From positions 62,001 to 126,000 of the forward strand of contig NZ_JAGTAS010000021.1 in assembly GCF_025685425.1 (NCBI RefSeq): a stretch of DNA of 64,000 nt, given 5' to 3'. The translations under genes were made by a program, and so were the position numbers. This document shows, piece by piece, positions 10,768 to 19,457 of the stretch (positions are counted from its first letter, which is position 1; each line of letters opens with the position of its first letter). The notes under the pieces were generated by a model that searched no databases, was not told the DNA's origin, and saw only the letters and a list, made by a program, of their open reading frames with translations. Origin of the DNA: Terriglobus albidus. GTDB lineage: Bacteria > Acidobacteriota > Terriglobia > Terriglobales > Acidobacteriaceae.

Positions 10768-12171
10768 GTGACTCCACTTCACATCATCCGCAAGGCGGTC
10801 GCACCCGAAGCTGCGACACTCGATGCATGGAAAGATCGTATTGCCAGCCGCGAAGCGAAGATAGGAATTGTAGGTCTTGGCTATGTTGGTCTGCCGCTGG
10901 CCCTGCTGTTCAGTGAGGAACGTTTTGCCGTTACGGGGTTCGATGTCGATCCGCTGAAGGTCGACTTTCTCAACAAGGGCAAATCGTACATTCACCGTAT
11001 TGAGGTGGAGAGCATTCAGGCCGCACAGAAGAGCGGCTTTGTCGCGACTGCCGATTTCTCTGAAGCGCGTTACCTCGACGCAATTCTGATCTGCGTTCCG
11101 ACACCGATTGACGATCACAGTGCTCCGGACATGAGCTACGTGGTCAATACCATTGAGGCATTGGCGCCGCATCTGCGCGCCGGTCAGCTGGTGGTGCTGG
11201 AAAGCACAACCTATCCGGGAACGACAGAGGAGATTATCGCGACCACCATCGACCGGATCGGTGAGGAGACCGGTGTTCAGGTTCTGCGCGACCGGCACTC
11301 GCAAGAGGCGGAGACTCCGCAGGAGTTGGATGGCGTAATGGTTGCTTTCTCGCCTGAGCGCGAGGATCCAGGCAATACCGATGTGGCGCGGCACGATATC
11401 CCCAAGGTGATCGGCGGTATCGATCGCCGTGCCTCTGAAGCAGCCGAGGTTCTCTATGCCAGCATCTTCCGCCGAACGGTGCGCGTTTCTACGCCGGCAA
11501 CGGCCGAGATGACCAAACTGCTCGAGAATATCTACCGTTGCGTGAACATCGCCATGGTGAACGAGCTTAAGCAGCTTTGCATGCGCATGGGCATCGACAT
11601 CTGGGAGGTGATCGATGCGGCGGCCACCAAGCCCTTCGGCTTCCAGGCCTTCTATCCCGGACCTGGTATCGGCGGTCATTGCATTCCTGTCGATCCGTTC
11701 TACCTTTCGTGGAAGGCGAAGGAGTATCACTTCGCCACGCGCTTTATCGAGCTTGCCGGTGAGGTAAACCGAAGCATGCCGGAGCATGTGATCCGCAGCG
11801 TGGTGAATGCGCTGAACGATCAGGGCAAGTCCATCAAGGGCGCAAAGGTGCTGATGCTCGGCCTGGCATATAAGAGAGACATCGACGACCTGCGGGAGTC
11901 GCCATCGCTGCCCATCTACGAGATGCTCGAGAAGAAGGGCGCCGAGGTACGGTATAACGACCCCTACTTCCCACGTGTTGGGTCAGGTCGTAAGTACTGG
12001 CTGCACACCGAGAGCGCTCCACTGGAGAATCTCGGCCAGTATGATTGCGTGGTGATCGTGACAGATCACTCCGCTTACGACTTCGAGAAGATCGTCGCTG
12101 AGTCCCGGTTGGTGGTGGATACACGCAATGCAACACGCGGCATCCGCTCCCCGAAGATCTATCACTGCTAG
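10768..12171 (+). CDS. Nucleotide sugar 6-dehydrogenase (UDP-N-acetylglucosamine/UDP-glucose dehydrogenase family)
   Basis: NAD-dependent four-electron dehydrogenase converting a UDP-sugar to its uronic acid. The Rossmann motif GLGYVGLPLALLFSEE is near residue 35, the catalytic cysteine is in GIGGHCIPVDP, and the C-terminal UDP-binding domain contains GLAYKRDIDDLRESPS. It starts at GTG 10768, with AGAGGAG about 8 bases upstream. Its length (467) and GGHCIPVDP context match the WbpA/TviB branch acting on UDP-HexNAc. It is in one operon with the preceding epimerase and ends in a terminator hairpin. Confidence 0.88.
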   Translation: MTPLHIIRKAVAPEAATLDAWKDRIASREAKIGIVGLGYVGLPLALLFSEERFAVTGFDVDPLKVDFLNKGKSYIHRIEVESIQAAQKSGFVATADFSEARYLDAILICVPTPIDDHSAPDMSYVVNTIEALAPHLRAGQLVVLESTTYPGTTEEIIATTIDRIGEETGVQVLRDRHSQEAETPQELDGVMVAFSPEREDPGNTDVARHDIPKVIGGIDRRASEAAEVLYASIFRRTVRVSTPATAEMTKLLENIYRCVNIAMVNELKQLCMRMGIDIWEVIDAAATKPFGFQAFYPGPGIGGHCIPVDPFYLSWKAKEYHFATRFIELAGEVNRSMPEHVIRSVVNALNDQGKSIKGAKVLMLGLAYKRDIDDLRESPSLPIYEMLEKKGAEVRYNDPYFPRVGSGRKYWLHTESAPLENLGQYDCVVIVTDHSAYDFEKIVAESRLVVDTRNATRGIRSPKIYHC

Positions 12172-12196
12172 TACGCAGCAAGTTGAAATACGAGAT

Positions 12197-12223
12197 GCGA
12201 CGGCGAAGGCCGTCGCGTTTTCT
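12197..12223 (+). terminator. Terminator after the nucleotide-sugar operon
   Basis: Perfect 8-bp stem GCGACGGC / GCCGTCGC with GAAG loop followed by GTTTTCTT, 25 bases after the dehydrogenase stop. Confidence 0.85.
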
Positions 12224-12329
12224 TGCATCGGCCTGCTCAGGGTGATGTGTATCTCCGGCGAGGCAAAGCCAAGCCTCGCGATCACATCCCCGGCATGTCG
12301 ATAGGAGTTTCGTATCTGTTACCACCGGG

Positions 12330-12740
12330 GGAAGCGCTGAAGGCGCGTTCTATATCAGCCTGGGGCCAACGCCCCAGGTTTTGTCGCCCAAAAGATGTTA
12401 AAGGGCTGAAGGCCCGTCCTATATAAGAGTCTTCAATCAGACCGTATCGTTTCGATAGAGCATTTTCCCTGTAGGTGTAGAGTAGGGTTTTCCGCATCTA
12501 TGGGTGTTTTCCGCAGATAAAAACGCCACTCCTCTTGCAGGATACCCAGCAACAGGAAAGATGCCGTAGGCATACAACGGTTTCAGGAACCGTTTCGTTT
12601 GTGACGATTGGGGATTATAGATCGGGCCTTCAGCCCTCATGCCTGTTAGCTATCCGTAACCTGGGGCGTTGCCCCAGGCTGGTATAGGTCGCGCCTTCAG
12701 CGCTCAAAACATCTTTCTTGCCCAATCAAGAATGGGCTGA
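12330..12740. repeat. Composite inverted repeat: outer hairpin modules around a ~110-bp palindromic element
   Basis: No gene is visible between 12224 and 12800. The left arm (about 12335-12425) carries three hairpins: GCGCTGAAGGCGCG, a CCTGGGGC/GCCCCAGG stem and GGGCTGAAGGCCCG. The right arm (about 12625-12715) carries the same three in reverse order and orientation. Between them lies copy D of the 110-bp element (12457-12565). The whole is therefore an approximate palindrome of nearly 400 bp, best seen as an interspersed repeat with a second repeat at its centre. Confidence 0.75.
12457..12565 (-). repeat. Copy D of the ~110-bp palindromic element
   Basis: Left end AGAGCATTTTCCCTGT, right end ACAGGAAAGATGCC; the interior read on the minus strand matches the other copies (a TGCTGGGTATCC start, an internal GCGTTTTT/CGGAAAAC stem region, CCCATAGATGCGGAAAA). 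Opposite orientation to copies A, B and C. Confidence 0.85.
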
Positions 12741-12809
12741 AGCCTTGCCCTTAAGCAAAACAGAGCAGACTTCGGCATAACACATTCAATCTGCTCCTTA
12801 TGGTCGTCA

Positions 12810-12842
12810 CATGTTGACAATCATGATGTACGGGCCTAGAGT
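12810..12842 (+). promoter_or_regulatory. padR promoter with CATG-N8-CATG bracketing the -35
   Basis: TTGACA (12814-12819), 17-base spacer, TAGAGT (12837-12842). The CATG half-sites at 12810-12813 and 12822-12825 flank the -35 exactly and could be the PadR operator. The -10 ends only eight bases before the ATG and no ribosome site is visible, so the mRNA is probably leaderless. Confidence 0.6.
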
Positions 12843-12850
12843 TCTGATCT

Positions 12851-13186
12851 ATGACCGATGTGAATACCGATGTGATTCAGGGCACGCTGGACATGCTGAT
12901 CCTGAAGACTCTGAGCCTTCAGCCTCTACATGGATTTGGGATTGCGCGCCGAGTCGAGCAGATCTCGGATGGAGTCTTCAAGGTAAATCCAGGGTCGTTG
13001 CTTACGGCATTGCAGCGGCTGGAGCGGGCTGGATGGCTGGATTCAGAGTGGCGTCAGACGGAAAACTCGCGGCGGGCTAAGTTTTATCGGCTGACAACGG
13101 CTGGTAAAAAGCAGCTCAAGGCCGAGACCGCGGACTGGCGACGTAGAGCCGGCGCGATTGCGCGGCTGCTGGAGATGGAGGCCTAA
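12851..13186 (+). CDS. PadR family transcriptional regulator
   Basis: 111-residue winged-helix repressor. The sequence follows the PadR pattern closely: VIQGTLDMLILKTLSLQPLHGFGIARRVEQIS for the N-terminal helices, LLTALQRLERAGWLDSEW for the recognition region and RRAKFYRLTTAGKKQL for the wing. It stops three bases before the large permease gene, the standard arrangement for acidobacterial PadR-permease pairs, and presumably controls that permease and itself. The effector is unknown. Confidence 0.93.
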   Translation: MTDVNTDVIQGTLDMLILKTLSLQPLHGFGIARRVEQISDGVFKVNPGSLLTALQRLERAGWLDSEWRQTENSRRAKFYRLTTAGKKQLKAETADWRRRAGAIARLLEMEA

Positions 13187-13189
13187 GCC

Positions 13190-15814
13190 ATGTCATTGCT
13201 GCGGCAGATCATGTATGGAGTGCGAGCGCTGTTGCAGCGGGGACGCCGCGAGCGAGACGTGGCCGATGAGGTCGCACAGTTTTTCGAAGATGCCGAGGCA
13301 GAGTGGCGAGAGCGCGGGCTATCACGCGAAGAGGCGCGACGCGCTGCGCGACAGCAGGCTGGAGATATGGCGGTCGCACGGGAACGAGTGAGCGAATACG
13401 GATGGGAGAACAGCGTGAAGATACTGATCGATGATCTCCGGTTCGCGTTGCGTCAGCTTTGGAAACATCCCGCGTTTACCGCAACGGCTGTGCTAACTCT
13501 CGCGCTTGGCATCGGAGCGAACACGGCAATCTTCACTGTGGTGGAGCGGGTACTGCTTACACCGCTTCCCTATAACAATGCAGATCGGCTGGCACTGTTG
13601 AAGACGTACCGCAGCCAGTCGGGGAGAGCCATTCCACGGGTCACGGGGCCGGACGGCGCAGACATTCGGGAACAGGCAAAGAGCCTGGAAGCCGTGAGCC
13701 TGTACAGTGGTGGCAATCTCGGAGTGCAGCTGGCGGACCATGCAGCGTTTGCGATGGTGACGATGGCCGATGCGGAGTTCAGCCGGGTCTTCGGCCTGAA
13801 GCCGGTGGCAGGGCGGGTGTATGGCGATAGTGAGGCAAAGCGTTCCGCAATGGTGAGCGAGCGTTTCGCCGCTGACAACTTCGGCACGGTGCAGAGGGCG
13901 GTGGGTAAGATTCTGCGCGTAGAGGGCGAGCCGGCAGAGATTGTGGGAGTTCTTCCTGCCGGATTTGATTACCCAAACGGAACACAGGTTTGGGTGGCAT
14001 CGTCACTGAATCCAGAGTCAAAGTCGCGGACCGCCTTCAATTACAGGGCTGTGGCGCTGCTGCACGAAGGAACCGGACTGCGCCAGGTGCAGGCAGAGCT
14101 GCAGGGGATCAGCAAACAGTTGGAAGCGGCCTACCCGAAAGAGAACAAGGGGAAGGTGCTGACGGTGCTTCCGCTGAAGGAGGCGTTGACCGGCGATGCG
14201 AAGACGACACTGATCTTTCTGTGGGGCGCTGCGGGATTGATCCTGCTGATCGCATGTGTCAACGTGATGCACCTGGAGCTTGTGCGAGGAATGGAACGGC
14301 AGAGAGAGTTGGCCATACGTCGCGCCCTTGGCTCTTCGCGGTGGCGTGTGATGCGACCCGTCTTCCTGGAAAGTCTTCTGGTGGCATTGATGGGTGGCGC
14401 GGCGGGTGTGGCATTGACGTTTCCGGCGTTGAGAGTGCTGATCGCTCTCGCTCCAAAGGATCTGCCGCGCGCAGCAGAGATTGCACCGGATGGATGGGTG
14501 CTGGGCTTCGCCCTGGTGCTGTCAGCAGGGACAGCGCTGGCTTCGGCCATGCTGCCTGCGCTGCGTGCAGCCAAAGTGGATCCCGCCGAGGCGCTGAAGT
14601 GTGACACATCACGAGGAATGACACGCAAGAGCGCAGGCCGGTTGCGGGATGGTCTGGTCGTGGCAGAAGTAGCAGCAACGTTCGTGCTGGCAGTAGGAGC
14701 AAGCCTGCTGCTGCGGACGGTGATGACTCTCAATGCACGTGACATGGGATATGAAACCCGCCAGATACTGGTTGTGGATGCGGACGCTCCGGCAAAAAGC
14801 GAACAGGATCACCTACGAGCCGCCGCCATGTTTGAACAGCTCTTCGGAGAGTTGCGTCAATTACCGGGAGTGCAGCGAGTGGCAGGAGTCATGGGCTTGC
14901 CTACGGGGGCTTATGGGTCGAATGGATACTACGAAACCACCGGGGGATTGCCGGTCGATAAGGAGCATCAGCCCTGGGCGAACTTTAGTGTGGTGAGTCC
15001 GGGATACTTCGACGCGATGGGAGTTTCTCTCAAACGAGGTCGGGAGTTCAGGCAGGAGGATACGCATGAGAGTGGCATGGTTGCAGTGATCAGCGAAGCC
15101 ATCGCAAAGCAGAGCTTTGGAGATGCCGATCCCATCGGTAAACAGATCCGCTGCGGACTGGACTCCGACAAGTGGATGACCGTGGTTGGAGTGGTGGGAG
15201 ACGTCAGGCAAGAGTCCCCGGCAGAGCGTCCAGGACCGGCACTCTATATGCCGCTGACACAGCATCCGTCGCGTGCGAACACGATTCATATCGTGCTGCG
15301 AACCGGTGTGAAGCCACTGTCGCTGATGAATGCCGTGGACGCAAAGATCGCACAGGCGAATCCATTGATTGCTCGTCGTTACACGACGATGGACTCCATG
15401 CTGGATCAGTCGATGGCGACGGAGACCTTTCGGGCAGTATTGCTTAGTACCTTTGCGGGCGTAGGACTGCTTCTGGCAATGCTGGGGATCTATGGCACCG
15501 TGGCCTACTCCGTAGCGCAGCGACGGTTTGAGTTCGGCGTCAGAATGGCATTCGGTGCTGAACGCGGAACGATCTTATGGTCGGTGTTGAAGCATGCATC
15601 CCGCATGGCGTCTATCGGCATTGTGCTGGGTGGTGTGCTGAGTGTGGTGTCGGCGCGGCTGGTAGAGAGCATGCTGGTGGGTGTGCGGCCAACAGACTCG
15701 GTGAGCCTGATAGCAGTCTCTGTGCTGCTCTTGATGACAGCATTGGCAGCAGCTCTGGCGCCGGGATGGAGTGCTACCCGCGTAAGTCCGGTTGAGGCGT
15801 TGCGAGCGGAATAG
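13190..15814 (+). CDS. Orphan ABC-type permease of MacB/FtsX type (ADOP family)
   Basis: 874-residue permease with no ATPase gene nearby. An N-terminal cytoplasmic segment (about 1-75) leads to the signature LRQLWKHPAFTATAVLTLALGIGANTAIF, a first periplasmic MacB core domain, three FtsX-type helices (about 345-475), then a second helix/MacB-core/FtsX unit ending in LSARLVESMLVGVRP-like sequence and PVEALRAE. This duplicated plan is the 'acidobacterial duplicated orphan permease' type. Transport substrate and energy source are unknown; mechanotransmission or lipid/lipoprotein handling are possible by analogy with MacB. Confidence 0.9.
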   Translation: MSLLRQIMYGVRALLQRGRRERDVADEVAQFFEDAEAEWRERGLSREEARRAARQQAGDMAVARERVSEYGWENSVKILIDDLRFALRQLWKHPAFTATAVLTLALGIGANTAIFTVVERVLLTPLPYNNADRLALLKTYRSQSGRAIPRVTGPDGADIREQAKSLEAVSLYSGGNLGVQLADHAAFAMVTMADAEFSRVFGLKPVAGRVYGDSEAKRSAMVSERFAADNFGTVQRAVGKILRVEGEPAEIVGVLPAGFDYPNGTQVWVASSLNPESKSRTAFNYRAVALLHEGTGLRQVQAELQGISKQLEAAYPKENKGKVLTVLPLKEALTGDAKTTLIFLWGAAGLILLIACVNVMHLELVRGMERQRELAIRRALGSSRWRVMRPVFLESLLVALMGGAAGVALTFPALRVLIALAPKDLPRAAEIAPDGWVLGFALVLSAGTALASAMLPALRAAKVDPAEALKCDTSRGMTRKSAGRLRDGLVVAEVAATFVLAVGASLLLRTVMTLNARDMGYETRQILVVDADAPAKSEQDHLRAAAMFEQLFGELRQLPGVQRVAGVMGLPTGAYGSNGYYETTGGLPVDKEHQPWANFSVVSPGYFDAMGVSLKRGREFRQEDTHESGMVAVISEAIAKQSFGDADPIGKQIRCGLDSDKWMTVVGVVGDVRQESPAERPGPALYMPLTQHPSRANTIHIVLRTGVKPLSLMNAVDAKIAQANPLIARRYTTMDSMLDQSMATETFRAVLLSTFAGVGLLLAMLGIYGTVAYSVAQRRFEFGVRMAFGAERGTILWSVLKHASRMASIGIVLGGVLSVVSARLVESMLVGVRPTDSVSLIAVSVLLLMTALAAALAPGWSATRVSPVEALRAE

Positions 15815-16125
15815 GGATATAAACTACGATACGGTAGGCACCCAGGCGTATCCACAAATTCGATTTGTGCCTAGTTTGGAATTTGAGGTATTCCTAACTC
15901 CGTTAGGGTGGGGCACCCGGCTCTATAGATTTCAGGGAAAATCGAATTTCTCGACACGCCCAGGTTGCTGTCTGAGGAGTTCTTGCCATAAATGTTGTCA
16001 TCCTGAGCGAACGGGGTCCCCAGCCAGCTTTGCTGGCTGGGGTGGTGAAGCGAAGGACCTGCTTTTTCAACGCCTCGGATGGCAAGGCTCTTCATGATTT
16101 ATGGCGCGAACTTAGATACGACACA
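15815..16125. repeat. Intergenic region with hairpin repeats, no gene seen
   Basis: Contains a GGGGCACCC motif (about 15911), a TCATCCTGAGCGAA stretch (about 15999) and an 11-bp perfect hairpin CCCCAGCCAGC-TTT-GCTGGCTGGGG at 16018-16042, followed by GAAGCGAAGGACCTGCTTTTT. The sequence character is that of a dispersed repeat; no believable coding frame is present. The region is convergent between the permease and the dipeptidase. Confidence 0.65.
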
Positions 16126-16845
16126 CTAGTTATCGAGGCTTTCGAATGGGCGATTCAGGATTGGATATTGCTTCCAGTCCTTGTAATCGAAGTGCCACCA
16201 TTCCGTCGGATTCACCTGGAATCCCTGCTTCTCCATGGCGTTCCGTAGGATGCTTCGCCGGTCGCGTTCCTCCTCGGTTCCTCCGGTGTAGTTGGCATAG
16301 GCGCGTTGGGTCATCTCGTCATAGCCGCTGGGCATGGCGACCTCGGTTCCGGTCTTGAGATCGTAGAGCGAGAGGTCGACGGCGCAGCCGCGATTATGCT
16401 TTGAGCCGGCTTTGGGATCGGCGACAAAGATCTTCAGGTTATCCGGCGTGGCGTCCCAGAAGATGCGGGTGATGTACCAGGGGCGGTAGGCATCGTGGAT
16501 GATGAGGCCATAACCAAGCGGTCGCAACTCCTGGTTTGCCCGCACTAAGGCCTCCGCAGCGGGTTTCTGAAGGAAGGCGCGCGCCTGCGTGTAAACGGGT
16601 GTGCCCAGAAAGTTATTCGCGGTGGCATAGCGAATGTCGAGCTTGATTGTCGGGTCGAGCCTAACTAATTCGGCAAGGTCCGGCTGCAGGAAGGCGCCTT
16701 CCTCGTGGGGAGGTTGGGCCGCCAATGCCTCCTTGCGTAATTCCTCGACTGGATGCAGAGGCGTGATCTTGAAGACAGGCGATTGTGCCAGCACCGAGGT
16801 GAACGTCAGTGCACAACAGGCAGCCCACCAAAGAGAGCGTTTCAT
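16126..16845 (-). CDS. D-alanyl-D-alanine dipeptidase (VanX/DdpX type, M15D)
   Basis: Zn-dependent dipeptidase cleaving free D-Ala-D-Ala, 239 residues with an N-terminal signal peptide (cleavage after SVLA), so it is periplasmic. The family zinc-binding motifs are present: KHNRGCAVDLSLYD (S/K-x-H-x-x-G-x-A-x-D), then EWWHFDY near the C-terminus with the catalytic Glu and last zinc His. The catalytic-site Arg region (IRYATANNFLGTPVY) is also typical. The role is probably peptidoglycan dipeptide recycling, since no vanA/vanH genes are nearby. Confidence 0.9.
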   Translation of the reverse strand: MKRSLWWAACCALTFTSVLAQSPVFKITPLHPVEELRKEALAAQPPHEEGAFLQPDLAELVRLDPTIKLDIRYATANNFLGTPVYTQARAFLQKPAAEALVRANQELRPLGYGLIIHDAYRPWYITRIFWDATPDNLKIFVADPKAGSKHNRGCAVDLSLYDLKTGTEVAMPSGYDEMTQRAYANYTGGTEEERDRRSILRNAMEKQGFQVNPTEWWHFDYKDWKQYPILNRPFESLDN

Positions 16846-16889
16846 GATTCATGATGGTGTCATGGCGTAAGCATGAGAGCAATACCGGT

Positions 16890-18035
16890 TCAAGCCTTTG
16901 CGAGGAAACGGCGGCTAAGCCAACGGCGGGCCGGTTCATCATAGAACTTTAAGCAGGCGTACGCGATGGAGACCGCAGCGATCAAGAGCACTACGCCCCA
17001 AATTGCACCACGGGCGGGCGGGATTCTCTCCTGCACCACCCATGCGGTGTAGATGTAGATCAACGGATAGTGCGTGATGTAGAGCGGGTAGGAGAGATCC
17101 CCGAAAAAGCGGGCGATGCGGATGGAGGTGCCATCGACGCGCTTTTCTCCGGCCCCAATCGCGACGATGATGGGGAACAGGACGATGACGCACAGGAGGT
17201 CATAGATCCCGTTGATCCAGAGATGTTGTGCTCCGCCGAATCGCGGTAAGGCAAGCGCCGCTACCAGAAGCAGCGTGCAGATACCGAAGGGAGCGCGAGT
17301 ATGAATGCGCTTGCCGATTCGCATCAGCAGCATGCCGGCCAGGAATGGAAATAGTAGACGCGCGAAGCCGATGTGAAGCTGTGCGGCATTGATGGACCAA
17401 CCTCCGATCAGATCGCCGCGCGGTCCGAAGATTGCGAGCTGCCCAAGAAAGATTCCAGCGAGCAATACCAACACCCACAGAACTCGATTCGAAAGCCTGC
17501 GAAGACCGACCGCATACAAGATGTTTGCGATGTACTCGAAGAAGAGTGACCATGCCGGACCATCGAGCGGGTGCATCTCACTCCAGCCGCGAATATCCAA
17601 AGACACCGGCAACGGTAGCAGCGTGCAGCCAAGCAGCATGACGAGCAGCATCTTGGAGACCGGCGTTGCGGCCACGAGTGGAAACATGCTGCCTTTCTGG
17701 AAGTAGAAGAGCGCAGCGCCGATCAGGCTACCCATCACAACCATCGGCTGCAACCGGATCAGGCGCCGCTTATAGAACTCGCACTTGGACATGCGGCTCC
17801 AGCGATCGTCGTAGGCATAGGCGATGACGAAGCCGGAGAGCAGGAAGAAGAAGTCGACCGCCAGATAGCCATGATTGATGATCTGCTTGATCGGATTCCC
17901 GTCGGCGTACGCCTCGAAGGTGTGGAAGATCACGACCATCAGGGACGCGACACCGCGTAGGCCGTCAAGGACGACGTAATGGCTCTTCGCAGGTGCGATG
18001 GTAGCTGTGGAAGTTGCGGTTAAAGTGGTGTTCAT
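16890..18035 (-). CDS. Acyltransferase 3 family membrane protein (OafA/YrhL-like)
   Basis: 381-residue integral membrane O-acyltransferase with about ten hydrophobic helices. The N-terminal motif VVLDGLRGVASLMVVIFHTF includes the conserved catalytic-region His, and FFFLSGFVIAYAYDDRW matches the family. Such enzymes acylate sugars of lipopolysaccharide or exopolysaccharide; the acceptor here is unknown. The gene lies 44 bases upstream of the dipeptidase on the same strand. Confidence 0.88.
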   Translation of the reverse strand: MNTTLTATSTATIAPAKSHYVVLDGLRGVASLMVVIFHTFEAYADGNPIKQIINHGYLAVDFFFLLSGFVIAYAYDDRWSRMSKCEFYKRRLIRLQPMVVMGSLIGAALFYFQKGSMFPLVAATPVSKMLLVMLLGCTLLPLPVSLDIRGWSEMHPLDGPAWSLFFEYIANILYAVGLRRLSNRVLWVLVLLAGIFLGQLAIFGPRGDLIGGWSINAAQLHIGFARLLFPFLAGMLLMRIGKRIHTRAPFGICTLLLVAALALPRFGGAQHLWINGIYDLLCVIVLFPIIVAIGAGEKRVDGTSIRIARFFGDLSYPLYITHYPLIYIYTAWVVQERIPPARGAIWGVVLLIAAVSIAYACLKFYDEPARRWLSRRFLAKA

Positions 18036-18293
18036 TCGGCGCGTCCATCGTTACACAAGCAGCCAGGCTTCGGCTAGAACAAGCACGAGGCTCCTCTTCA
18101 AGCGAGGCAATTATTTGCGATGAATCGAGAGATTTGTGGCGGGACTTCATCGTTGTTAACCGCAAAGCTGGAGATGATGGACGGCTCCCATGAAGACTAT
18201 GATTCGCTGAGAGTGGTTGACACCCTCGGCGATGCAGCGAAGCTTGACTTGTCATTTCGCAGCGAAGCAGAGAATCTGCTTTTGAGATCGAAT

Positions 18294-19457
18294 TTACAAA
18301 GCATGTCCTGCCGCTGCGCCTGAGGCCCAGGCCCATTGGAAGTTATAGCCGCCGAGCCAGCCTGTCACATCAACAACCTCACCCACGAAGAACAGGCCGC
18401 GCACGTTGCGTGCCTGCATGGTCTTTGCATCGAGATCGTCGGTGTCGATACCCCCTGCTGTGACTTCGGCCTTCTCGTAGCCTTCAGTGCCGGCGGGCAC
18501 AATCTCCCACTGATGCAGTGCCTGCTCACTTGCTTCCAGAGCGGCGTTGCTCCACTTCTGCTGCGGATGCGTTGTTATCCACCGATCTGCCAAGCGCTGT
18601 GGAAGAGCGGCATAGAGTGCCTGACGCAGTGCAGTAACATCGCGTCCGCTTGGCGAGGCCTGCAATGCATTGAATACTTTCTTGCCTGGGGCAATGTCGA
18701 AGCGCAACACACCGCCAGGTTGCCAGTATGAACTGATCTGTAACACTGCCGGCCCGCTGATGCCGCGATGCGTGATCAATAGCTTCTCGCGGAAGCTGCG
18801 TTTGCCGGCATAGGCGATTACTTCGGTGGAGAGGCCGGTAAGATCGCACCAACGCTTCGTATCGTCCGGGTTGAAGACCAGCGGTACAAGGCCGGGACGG
18901 AGATCGCGCACACGTAGGCCGAACTGACGAGCAATGTCGTAGCCGAAGCCGGTGGCGCCGATCTTCGGAATGGAAAGGCCACCGGTGGCGATGACCAAGG
19001 CGGATGCGTGGAACTCTCCCCGGTTGGTACGCAGCGTAAAGGAATCGCTGTGCTGTACCTCCCGCACCGCCGTATCGGCCTGTATGGTGACTCCGGCATC
19101 TGCGGCTTCGCGTTCCAGCAAGGTAACGATCTGCTGTGCGGAGCCATCGCAGAAGAGCTGACCCAGCGTCTTCTCGTGATAAGCGATGCGATGCTTCTCT
19201 ACCAGCGCGATGAAGTCACGCGGTGTATAACGCGCAAGGACAGATTTGGCGAAGTGTGGGTTCGCCGAGAGATAGTTCTCCGCACGTGCGCCGATGTTGG
19301 TGAAGTTGCAGCGCCCGCCGCCGGAGATCAGAATCTTGCGGCCGATGCGTTGCGAGTGGTCGAGTACAAGTACACGTCGCCCCCGTTTTCCGGCTTCGAT
19401 GGCCGCCATCATACCGGCGGCTCCGGCGCCGACGACGATGGCATCCCAGGCGGCTAT
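18294..19457 (-). CDS. HI0933/BaiN-like NAD(P)/FAD-dependent oxidoreductase, apparent AUA start
   Basis: Flavoprotein of the HI0933/YhiN/BaiN family. The first ATG (19412) would remove the FAD-binding GAGAAG of the Rossmann motif. In frame upstream the DNA encodes IAAWDAIVVGAGAAG, preceded by a perfect GGAGG (19463-19467) five bases before ATA (19455-19457). I therefore call ATA as start, giving 387 residues. Other motifs are SGGGRCNFTN, ATGGLSIPKIGATGFGYDIA and the C-terminal GGYNFQWAWASGAAAG. The ATA overlaps the TAG of the upstream malic enzyme gene, so translation is probably coupled. The physiological substrate is unknown. Confidence 0.88.
   Translation of the reverse strand: MAAWDAIVVGAGAAGMMAAIEAGKRGRRVLVLDHSQRIGRKILISGGGRCNFTNIGARAENYLSANPHFAKSVLARYTPRDFIALVEKHRIAYHEKTLGQLFCDGSAQQIVTLLEREAADAGVTIQADTAVREVQHSDSFTLRTNRGEFHASALVIATGGLSIPKIGATGFGYDIARQFGLRVRDLRPGLVPLVFNPDDTKRWCDLTGLSTEVIAYAGKRSFREKLLITHRGISGPAVLQISSYWQPGGVLRFDIAPGKKVFNALQASPSGRDVTALRQALYAALPQRLADRWITTHPQQKWSNAALEASEQALHQWEIVPAGTEGYEKAEVTAGGIDTDDLDAKTMQARNVRGLFFVGEVVDVTGWLGGYNFQWAWASGAAAGHAL

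Noticed and set aside
19444-19446. ATG just downstream of the malic enzyme stop as the flavoprotein start
   Set aside because: It is out of frame with the Rossmann motif and meets a TGA after about ten codons.
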